In this document: positions 12,301-24,300 of the stretch, one piece after another
Layout: each line of letters begins with the position of its first letter
Position numbering within the stretch: position 1 is the first letter of the stretch
NCBI GenBank assembly: GCA_032158295.1
Contig: CM063245.1
Span: 26,593,726-26,657,725 of the forward strand
Origin: Pycnopodia helianthoides
Lineage: Eukaryota; Echinodermata; Asteroidea; Forcipulatida; Asteriidae
DNA: 64,000 bases
Direction: 5' to 3'
Position numbers and translations under genes: made by a program
Notes under the pieces: generated by a model
The model's database searches: none
The model's input: only the letters and a program-made list of their open reading frames with translations
Told to the model about the DNA's origin: nothing

Positions 12301-15300
12301 ATGGTAAAAGGGTACAGGGTTTATGGTAAATGGGTACAGGGTTTATGGTAAATAAGTACAGGGTTTATGGTAAATGGGTACAAGGTTTATGGCACGTGGG
12401 TACAGGGTTTGGTAAAAGGATAATGGGTATAAGGTAAATGGGAGCAGGGTTTATGGTAAATGGGTAGATAGTTTATGGTAAATGGGAACAGGGTTTATGG
12501 TAAATGGGCTATACTAGGAGGTATGTGGGATTGGTACACAAGGGCAGGGTTTGGGGCAATACAATGAAGATTCCTGACTTACTCTGGTCATAGTATCACT
12601 ATCAGATTCACTCCGAACCCTTGGCGAATCCCCTTCAGAGTCATTCCTTCGTCGACGCGACGGGAAGAAATGATCTCTCAGATACATATTATCCTTAGGT
12701 GACATGCTGACATCTTCAGGAGAAGAAGCAATCTCATAAGACACTGAAGGAGTAAGATCTGGTGACAAGGATTCAGTAGAGCACTCCGAGATTGACCTCT
12801 CCAAGATGACATACTTCGTCACGTCCAAGGGCGAGATGGATGGGCGGTGGCGCGGACGCAAGACGTTGTTCTCGGTTCCTCGCACATGTGTAGAAGATCT
12901 CCGCTATAAGATAGAGATACATCAAGTTATTCCTTTACACCAATGTGGGGATAATATCAATTATTTACACTTTTTGCCCTAAGCTCAGTGGAGGTGGTTA
13001 TTTGTCAATGAAGTACAGAACCAGACTCAGCCGTAAACAAAGATCTATACAAATATCTTTCTTGTACCTAAACTGCATTCAGCAAATCATTTCAGTGGGT
13101 GGTAGCCAACCCCCCTCCCCCTCCCCTCCCCTCCATGCAATCAACTTACCTGTCTGGTAACCAGACTCTCATGATCAGCAACTTCACTTGGATGCAAGTC
13201 AAACGGGGTGAGACTGAGCCCATGGCAGATCTCGTTACAGGCGTGTGAAGCAAAGAATAAGGCCATTCCACGAGTTCCTAGATTGCCTTCGTTGTACTCC
13301 GTGCCTGTAGCTGTGTGGATCTGCGGATCTGTGTACAAGTCTCCAACCCCTGGACAAAAAATCAAGAGGATTTTATTAAGAAATGTTTTGTTTACTTCAA
13401 ATCGTAGTCAATGATTCATCTTTCTGGAGAAAAAAAAAAGACTATGAAACAATATGAATAGATCTGCATCCTATGCACAAAATATAATGAAGAAATGTCC
13501 AGTTCAATGTTCATACAGGAATCAAACCCAGGAACCAGTCCTGGTAGGGACTTTCACTTCCAAAAAATGTAGGGAGCGGTCAAAGTGGGGATTCGAACCA
13601 GCGTCCACAAAGGTAGAACATACCTATAAGCAAGCATGACTCTCTTTATGATAACTCCAATGACTTTGAAATTATAATCGTTAAAAAAATAGTTTCCCAT
13701 GATAGTTTCATTGTCCATGATACCATAACTACCTGTGACTACAGTATTTTCGTGCGGATAAGGCACAGTGCCCCCAAACCACCGAACAGGCTTTAGGTGT
13801 TAACATAAAAGGTGCACACCGTCGTATAAGACGCACCATGACTGCACACACACAGAGGTCTGCCAGGCGCCACTCACTGCCTGTACATCGCATACAGGGG
13901 TCATTGTGTTGGTACAACACACTTTAAAAAAGTGAATTTTTTATTCATGGAAGTTAGTAAAACATCGCTTCTGTTTTTTAACTTAATTTCATTTTATTTT
14001 CATTTTAAGTCTTTTTTCCACATACATTGCTTTATGGCTTTTTTTTTTTTTTTGCACAAGGCACAGACATCTGCGCGTACACAAACAAACAAGCTGTCCT
14101 AACGTTTCCAATGAATGGGCTGCTAGTCTTCATTAACTCCCTGTTTTACATGCTACACTACATGCAAGAACCATCGGACACTAGCCGGCACTTTCACAAC
14201 AAACAACGCAATAGAATGAAAGCATAATGCCCTCTGTTGGTATCAAACAGTGTATTCCACAATAACATGTACAAAAACGCTTGCCAACGATTTGATAAAC
14301 TAAAGACTAATTTGTCACTGGTGTGCATGCTGAAACCATTTACAGCATGGATCGTTGCTGGTCTACGCCATGAACAGCAGCACAGTCGACTAAGCATTGT
14401 TCCTCGTTAAGTTTCGTCATGGCTTGTTTACTAAAAACTACACAACGTCTATGATGTAGGTTTTATTTTAATAAAATGATAACACCTAGGATAATCCATG
14501 ATGAATGAACGGATTATTTTATAGCATATGTAAGATTTCACACAGTGATCATCACTTTGATCTCTGACGACACCACATAAGGCGCACCATTAGTTAAAAT
14601 GCAGTGATATTTTTCTACATTTGAAAGTCAGATAAGCCCTGTCTTATCTGCAGGAAAATACAGTCACTGCAATAAAAAAAATTCCTATTCTCAAAACACA
14701 TTTAAATTTTGTTTTTTAATAATCATAACAGTGATACACCATATTTTTTTGTTTAATTTACACTGTATATGAAGACATCATTAAATGTCAGCTTTCAATT
14801 TGAAATTCAATATAACCTTTGGAGTCTTGATCCAATGGTACACATGTATCTCATGCATATCTAATGTTTCTTGGCACAACGCCAGGGCAATCGGAGAAGG
14901 TGAACTCGGTCCAAGGTGGAGTTTCTTTGTTTTTGTTTTTGTTTTGAATTTGATAGTAAGATGTACATGTAGGTCAGTACGCTCACCTTGAATGTCAACA
15001 ACGATCAGCTTGTGTCCAGACCTCTCGAAAGTGAAGTGACTGAATGCCTGCGAAGGTAAATCAAGTTAGGCATTAACCATGTGTACATATCAATCAATTG
15101 ACACCATCTGGCCTGTCCGACGTAGTTGGACTTTGCATTGCAACCGATTAAATGTAGTAGTCGCAATTATAACGACTGGGAACACTGCTTACACAAGTCT
15201 AGGTACACTTCAGTCTCAGTAAACAAGTTTCGCCAGACTAAATAAATGTCAACAAGACACCAAATAATCCCACTGATGTACATGTAGTTATGTTAATTGT

Positions 15301-18300
15301 ACACTGATGAAATGCAACATTGCCAAGTTACAAAATATGCATTGGTTCAAAGTAACGATACATAGAATTACAAACTAAAATGCAAGGTAAAACAACAAAT
15401 GCTCATTATTTAGTTTTTTTCCCCTAAACATTGATGTAAGCACGGTATACTCAGTACTACCCGAGTCTTGTAGAGGAGGGGAAGTTATGCTAAAAACACT
15501 CAAGAAGAAAACAAAATTATTGCACCAATTAATAGTAAAGTCAAGATATAATAAAAAGTAGATTATACACAAAAGCCTGAAAATGCTTTTTGAAATAGAA
15601 GAGTATTACACAATGTAACTGATCTAAAACATGAGATTTTTAGATGAAAAGGTTATGTTAGAAAGGGTTAAACATATTTTTAATCATAAAGATAAATAAT
15701 TGCACATTGCACATTTTTAAAGCCAAACATTTTTAAAGCCAAAACAAACAAACAAACAACAAATGGTAATGTGGAATAAGATTGCATTAGTTGATACTCG
15801 GAGAGTAAACATGCACACAAAATTTCCCGAGCACATACAATTGATGCTCAGCAGCAATGGGTTACCAGCCAAAATACAGTGTAATATACAAAGCTCATGA
15901 CTGGTTCCCTGATAATTTGTGCTTAGCACATGAAAACTGTCAAGCAATATTTTCTGCTGAACAGCTTATGAAACTGGGTCCTGGTAGAGAAAATCCTGGT
16001 CATAACTCGATGAGCCCCCCAGGCACCTGATCAATGTTGACTCTCATTGCGCGGTCTTCGCTCCAGCTGGGATGGTTACTATATTACAACAATTATCATA
16101 CTCATTAATATGATTTATTAGGCCAAGATTTCAACTAACACGCAGCAAGTAAAGAAATTGATATTTGTTACTGTTACGTTACCAATTATGTAATGGAACA
16201 AACAGTAAGGCAAAAACTATTGGAATCAGATGACAAGACAAACTCATTCTAAAATGGCCAGGATTAATCAAAGTGCACCAAACCACTGTGACTCGAAAGC
16301 CTATTAACCCAATCTTAAAATGGGAATAGAATCCTAAACCAATAAATCAAAATTTTGGCTGGTAACCCATTGCTGCTGAGCATCAATTTTGTGTGCTCGG
16401 GGAAATTTTTGTGCATGTTTACTCTCCAAAGTATCAATTAATGCAATCTTATTCCACATTACCATTTGTTGTTGTTTGTTTGGCTTTTAAACGTGCTTTT
16501 TTAAACCACTAAGTACATGTACACTTTGTTTAGCAATGCCAGGTTTTTGAATTAGTGCTTATCCTAACTGTTATTACTTTTTTGATTTGTTAGTGTATAT
16601 ACATGATATACCGGTTCTGCCTATAATTACCTTTTAACTGTACTTTCTCTAAATGTTACTACACTGAGTGGGTATGTTTATTGTCAGGTAGCCCAAGCAT
16701 TTTGGCCAGGATGATAGGATCATCATGGAAGGAAGGAACTAAGAATCGCAATGTTGTTTATAACTCACCTGTGGTGTCAGTCTATTTTTCTCATCACTAA
16801 CATAGCCAGAGTTGGAGTTGTATTTGATATAATGTCCTTCAATGAAGTTCTCAAGATGAAAGACGGGAGCCCCCGGGCGATTCTTGAACTCCAAGACGCA
16901 CATCTGGACGATGTCAACCTGAGAGAGAACACACAAAAAAAGACAACTATTTTATTGTGGGATGTCCTGGCTAAGGGGTGAACAGCCCCCCCCCCCCCCC
17001 CCATGACTCAAGTTCTGGTGTTGTCAGAGTGTGGGTTCTGGGCCCAATTTCATAGAGCTGCTTAAACAGAAAATATTGCTTAACAATTGCCTGTTAAGCA
17101 GAAATGAGCAGGATACCAGTCATAAATTGTACATGTGATATGGTAGTTTGGCTGGTAACCTTTTTCTGGTAAGCATAATTTTGTAGTGCTTAGCTACTTT
17201 CTGTGCTTAAGCAGCTATATGAAATTGGACCCAGGTCCCAGTCATGGCACTTGTGTCCTTGAGCAAGACACTTGACCATAAAAGCTTTGTCCTTCCATGG
17301 GATGTTAAGCATATGTTCCATGTTGTGTACTGCATGTCAAAGAAATTAAGTACACTTATCGTTAAGAGAAGGGGTTTGCCACAGTGTTTCTGGGATGGCT
17401 GGCTGCAGATTATGCCCCGCATTGTAGGCCACTTCATGGCGCTCCAGATATAAATAGATCTCATCAAATTTAAAATAGTTCAACACACAAAATAACAAGA
17501 GCTTTGAGACCCCCATAGATAAAGTACTGTTGACAAAATTGTGTATTATTATAACCAATGCGAGGAATAAATAAAAAATATGTACTTCCTAAATTGTTAT
17601 TAATTCACTATTCAATAAATAGACCAGGTCCTGCATAAGCCTTGCCTTTTCCTGGTGCCCTGCATTTGTCACCATTTTTATCTAACTCGTGTATTAACAG
17701 ATCGTCTAGTTGTGATATATATACGGAAATAAACAAACAAACAAACAAACAAAAACAAACAAACAAACAAAACAAAACAAACAAACAAACAAACAAACAA
17801 GCACAAAAAACAAACAAGCAAACAACAGAGTTGAGTTGACAAATAATTAATAGTAATTTTAAAAAAGGTTTATTAAACAAAAAGTCTCTATGTGCTAGTA
17901 AAACAAAAAAATACACTTGCAATAAAAAATAAAAAACATGCTTTTTCTGGAAGTGTTTACATGATTCAGAGTTGCCGTGTCTTCAACAATTTGAGACAGA
18001 TTTATTATTTACCTGAGAATGTTGTGAATTTATGCAGCTGTGACAAATGAAATTGAATACCAAAACTCAAAATTGATATGATATAAAATTATTTTGCACT
18101 CAAAATCCATTCAACATGTACATCAGATGGATTTCAAAAAATTATGCAAGATTTATCGACATCGGCTTCGCGCTATTTCACCGATGACAGAAACATAATA
18201 CCCACTCCACACCCACACATGAAATTAAAATCTCATTGAATTGGCTCCTTATGTCTGTGTACGGCAGCGTGTTCACGCTGGCAGCACAAAACACACTACA

Positions 18301-21300
18301 AAGTGACGCATCCAACAATGGGACATGACAGTTTAATTTGAACTCAAAGAAGGGTAGATGTACACCTGGAAAATGTCAGGGTGCATCCGAGTGCGCATCT
18401 GTCCCTGGATTGTGTACAGTCAGGTACCTGGGGATAACTGACCCTGGCATTTATAAACTGGTTTCCGCTTTCGCTTTCACGGACCTCAAGGAAAAATAGT
18501 TTTATGACAATAGATTGCTAATTAGGTACATGCAGGATCTAAGTAAATGAGTTAACAACAAAATCTATAGAATAAAGTGTTTTCAAGTACAAGGGAAACT
18601 GACTGGGTGGATTTTGAATAGTTTTGGGTTGAACAAAGAAAAATTTACTAGAGCAGGATTTCTCATAATAATAAAAAAGAGATTTGTGAACAAGGATTTT
18701 AGTATAGGCATTTCTTTTTTGTTAAAGTAGAAAATTGTGTTTGACAAAAAGTTAATTACATTTAGGATCCAAATAAATAAAAAATTGAAAAAAAACATTG
18801 AAGTGAAGGGATGTTTTATTCTGACAAACAATAGACATGATAGCGATCTCATCAATGCAAACAGGATGAGAAGACATCACAGAGACTTAGTGAAAATAAA
18901 TATTTAGTGAAAATTTGCTTTTGACAATAGTTTGCTAATTAGGTAGGATCCGAATGAATGAGGCAAACTAAAGCTGTAAAATATAGTACAGGGATTTGGG
19001 TTCATGAAGCACATAACCGGCTATTGAAAAAGACTGCTTAAAATTGTGGGGAAAAAATTAAACAAACAACAGCAACAACAACAACAAAACAAATGAAAAA
19101 CAAGGTAGGCTTACATATAAAAGCTCAACAATCGTAGAGGGTTGAGTTGATAGACTTATTGAATAACAGTGTGTAACTTAACAGTGTGTCACACTTTGTT
19201 TTTACAATAGGTTGGAAATTATTAATATTTCATAATTAAGTTTATGGTTTTTGAGGCATTGCATGGTGAGGTATATTCGGTTTGCGGTAACACCATGTGT
19301 ATAAATATCTACTATGCTGTGTAGATTTTGAACTCACTCCGCGGCAGTGCAGTTAATTACGAGAAGTCCCCCCGATCCACAAAGCTAAAGTAGTAGTCCA
19401 GGCCGATTTTCTACCTCCCGCCCAGGTAGTAGTTAATAAGCAGGACAGTTCTTTTCAGAAGTGAGAAGTCTCCTGAATTCCGAAAATCTACTCCGCGGTA
19501 GTAGAATAAATAGCAAGACAAGTTCTCTAAAGAACAAAAGTCTACACAGCAAGTAGATATTTATACACATGGTGTTACTGCAAACCGAATATATACAGTA
19601 TATGTTAAGTTTATAGACCTCTCTATTTCCTGCACAGCCGATTTTGAGAAGCATAATGCAATGCAAAACAGAAAGCCACAGTTTGTAACAATGTTACATA
19701 AATACCCAAAAATCGTGTTGAATTTGTTGAAAACAAAGTAACCAATCATTGTGAGGTGTTTTTTTAAAAATTAAAAGTTTGCAGAAATGTTGAATCTGTT
19801 AACACCATTGAATGTTTTGCTTACATTCCGCCCAGCGCAGTTTGTTTATCAACAATAGAAAGGTCTATATGCTTCAACCCCAAAATAGTAATATTTTTTT
19901 TTTCAAAACCCAGACGACATTCAATGATGACAGATTTAGCATAAAGACTTTCATGTATGTGATTAATAGGGAGTGAATTGCAGCGTGTAAAATTGGCAAC
20001 TGATAAATGACAACATCAAATCTGGGAAATGATTTTGCAGTACTCTTTCAGGGTACTCTGTCGCATTCAAAAGCCTTTCTTCTCATGTTTTTAACATTTA
20101 TTAAACAAACTAGAATGTATAGCTTATGTTGTTTAAACCCAACTCAGAAATAATCTTGTCTGAAATTCATCACTTCTCCAAGAAAAGAAGAAAAATTTCA
20201 ATTTCAGATCAAGAAATAGAAAAACATACATATTTTACTCAAAAATCTTTTTATCTAAACAAATTTTAAGCATTTTTTTCAATGGCTGGTTATTTGGTGC
20301 ATTTACTGAGTCATAAATCAGCATAACAAAGCTATAAAAAAAACTTCCATATGACGACAAATACTGCCAGGGTTTTTCAAAACTGTTGGGCATCCCGGAC
20401 CCAAACATTTTGGCCCAAGCTCGCTGAAATGTCCTCAAAATGTGTTTTACTTAGTGTTTATCTTCCAACAGTTTTAACAGCACTTCTGTGCAATCTCGGC
20501 CATTCTGAATGGTTTTATCTTTATGTTTTTTTTTGAGGTGATCTGAAGTATTAAAAACAATTTTTTTACATTTGTTTATGGGGGGGGGGTGGGTGGGGGG
20601 GGGTGCGTATAGACTGCAGTTTGTGCTTATCGACTCTCAATTTGCGCGTATTTGCCCGATACGCTAGCTAGCTTGGGCATGGGGAAACCCTGACTGTACC
20701 AATGTGACAAAATAAGTAACCAAGTGTGTGTATTATGTGGTAGATTGTTATCCTAGTTTAACTATGACCATCTAATTTCATGCAGGATACTTTTCAATCA
20801 AATCAATAACCAGGGCCAATTTCATAGAGCTGCTTAAGCAGCAAACATTGCTTAGAAATTTTCTGCTAAGCAAAAAGGAAGCAGGATACCAGTCATAAAT
20901 ATTACATGTGGAATGCTATTTTGGCTGGTAACCTCATTCTGGTAAGCATGTTGTTATTGTGCTAAGCTACTTTTGTGCTTAAGCAGCTCTACGAAATTGG
21001 GCCCAGAATAGCCAGGGTGTAGTACAAACTATCCAACTGAGCTTTCCAATTCACAATATGTAATGTATAGTGTCTTTGTTCTGCTGAGTGTTGACATGAC
21101 AGAAAGTATCATTCAAACTGACTCTGAGCTTCATGTTATTAAGTTGTTTAGCACAGGAAGTCAGTTTTAAAGCACAACCCTTTGATACTGCCCTGGACAG
21201 GAAACACAATATAGTGTAACATTTTATCTACCGTCACATTAGCAGTTTTTTTCCAATGGTTGTCACTTTTTTTAAGTACCTCTGAAATCAACCATAAGTT

Positions 21301-24300
21301 TTATAACATGTGAATGGAAATGCAGGCCTATACTGATAATAATTTGAGTTTGATACATTTATCCATTTTTGTTTGTTACTCCAAAAAGTTTCCTTCAAAA
21401 AAATGGAAGGAAAAGGCAGGTAGCTTTTTTTCTGTCATGTTTTGATGGAAATTTGAGGTCGATTTAAACAAAAATATTTTAAACATCAAATGATGAAACT
21501 CAAATTATTTTCAATATTTTATAAGCCTGCACCCATTCAGGTGTTGAAACACTTCAAAACAAAAATACAAAGTTCCTATTGGAACCCTTTATTGTGTTTC
21601 CTGTCATGAGAAGCAGGGTCAAAACCCTACATGTACAAATGTATGTTGTGTTGATACTTGATAGTTTTGATTCTGTTTTGTGGGCCGACAACTACAGCGC
21701 TGCAAACACTTGCATCTTGCAATCAGGGAGATTTTCTCCAACAATTAGGAAGATATTAAAAAAAATCATTCAACATAGTAGGGAAAAAGTTTCCATAATT
21801 AGGGAGATTTTCAGATTTGTTTATCAGGAAAGATTGGTTTATTTTCTCGGAGCTATCTACAGAATCAGGGATACATATAGCTGGCAGATCTGATTGGGTG
21901 GTGGGGGTGAGTTGTGGAGGTTTTGGGTGGTTCTACAGGGGTGAGTTGTGGAGGTTTTGGGTGGTTCTACGGGGATGAGTTGTGGAGGTTTTGGGTGGTT
22001 CTGCAGGGGTGAGTTGTGGAGGTTTTGGGTGGTTCTATGGGGGTGAGTTGTGGAGGTTTTGGGTGGTTCTACGGGGTGAGTTGTGGAGGTTTTGGGTGGT
22101 TCTATGGGGTGAGTTGTGGAGGTTTTGGGTGGTTCTAGGGGTGAGTTGTGGAGGTTTTGGGTGGTTCTACGGGGTGAGTTGTGGAGGTTTTGGGTGGTTC
22201 TATGGGGAGTTTGAGTTTTGGTGGAGGTTTTGGGTGGTTCTATGGGGTGAGTTGTGGAGGTTTTGGGTGGTTCTACGGGGTGAGTTGTGGAGGTTTTGGG
22301 TGGTTCTATGGGGTGAGTTGTGGAGGTTTTAGCTGGTTAGATATTGAAGTTACACACCTTCTTGGGAGGATTGTGCCTGCTAAACTCCTCTCCCCAAATC
22401 TTAGCATCCATCTGCAGGCGGACATCTTGGAAATAGATCTCACGGTCTACCGTCTCCATGTAAGACTTGACAACGAAAGTTTGGAGCGTATTTCCAGTCT
22501 GTGCGATGTCTACCATAGTGAGACATCTTCTTCCTGCAAGAAGAAACAAACAGATAAAGTCAAAGTATCAAATTTGTTAGGATAATGAGGGCATTGAGAC
22601 GCCCTCGGGTGTGATAAAGCTATAAGGACAGCGTAATAGTGTATTATTATTGAAGGACACCTTGGACAGGATTTGTCAAACAGAGGGGACTTGAGACCGA
22701 TCCTTAACGATTCCAACTTCTTTAAAAAGAAAAACTTGGTTATGTGGATTACACCAGATACAAATCAAGAACAATTGTAGTACAGACAAATTTTAGTAGG
22801 TCATGGGTTTATGCCTTTGGTGATACAAGCATGGAACTTGGCACTCAGTCAGAGTATGTCTCGAGAAATATATTTGGTTGAATAACAAGCAATTTCAAAA
22901 TGACTGCCATTGCTTGTTATTCGAACTGTATTTTTTCAAGCAACAAATCTGCCATGGCCCATGAGCTACATATCTTGAACCAAAATTCCTGCTTGTATCA
23001 CCAATGGCATTTCCCCCTAATATTTCCCCTGTCAGCCTCACTATTAAAAGAAAGAAACAATGTAAAATAATTGCCAGAATCGGTAAAAAACCAACAATTA
23101 AATCTTCCCTTTATAAAGTAAAATAAGAAACTTTACAATGAGTCAGAATACTTACAATCGGAAACATTCTCGCATGGCTCCACGAGCAAAGGACTGAAAC
23201 AAAAAATGGAACCACAACAGTCACCAAAATTGGAATACTACATTTTCTATCCTTGTTATTACATGTAAATCGGTTTCACTCTTAACAGTAAAAGGATTAC
23301 AAACTGAAAACTAAACTTACAATAAAAAATTGTTTATTGAGTCTTTTCCCTCATTGTGGAACATCCAGGTTCTCCCCAGGAAACTTCAAAACTGTGGGAC
23401 AATCTGGACCCAAATTTTGGTAGTTGGCCAAAACCACTCAATTGAAAACAAGGCCAGTGGAATGTTCGTTACTCAGTGGTTATCTTCTGTTTCAAAGCCC
23501 TACTGTGCATTCTAAATGGGAGGGTCTTTAGCCAAAGACACTAGGAGGTTTGGAAACGGAGAGCTGTAGATGATCATTTCCTGAAACTATTTTGGGTTGC
23601 ATACAGCAAGGTTCTAACCTTGCATATGCAGCTTATCAGGCAGATTGGGGGTGGGGTGACTTTAAATCAAATTTCCCCAAATTATAAAGTTATGATTTGG
23701 GGAAATTTGATTTAAAGTCACCCCACCCCCAATCTGCCTGATAAGCTGCATATGCAAGGTACCTTGCTGTATGCAACCCAAAATAGTTTCAGGAAATGAT
23801 CATCTACAGCTCTCCGTTTCCAAACCTCCTAGTGTCTTTGGCTAAAGACCCTCCCATATCCTCCACTCAATAAATAACCCAAGACTTGCATGTAGATAAG
23901 ATTGATATGGGACACATGTTCCAATCTTAAGCAGTTGTTGTTTGCAGAGTACCATCGGCCCTATCATATGAAGTCAGACAATTTGATTTTGGAGGATTTG
24001 GGCACATCTGGGTTTGAAGGAAGACTCAGTCGATAAAACCAAAATGAAATAAGAAGAAAGTTTGCCTGAAATTAAAACTTTCTGTCAGCCAGTGAACTCC
24101 AGGCCCGATACTTCAAGGAGGCAACCGAGGCAATTGGCCCCGTTGCCCCCTAGTCATTGCCTTGGTGCCCCTTGATATGTTCCAATAGAAATTTACAACT
24201 TCCTCATAGAGGTGCCTTTTACCAAGGAGAAAATGCCTTGCTGCCCTTGCCCTTTCAGAAACGAAACATCAGGAACTCATGAAGAAATACTGTAAGGTAA

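Noticed and set aside
22181..22585. Plus-strand open frame of 134 codons with WRFWVV-type repeats
   Set aside because: It runs through the 33-bp minisatellite and antisense to EEF2K exon 3; open frames follow from the near-multiple-of-three unit.
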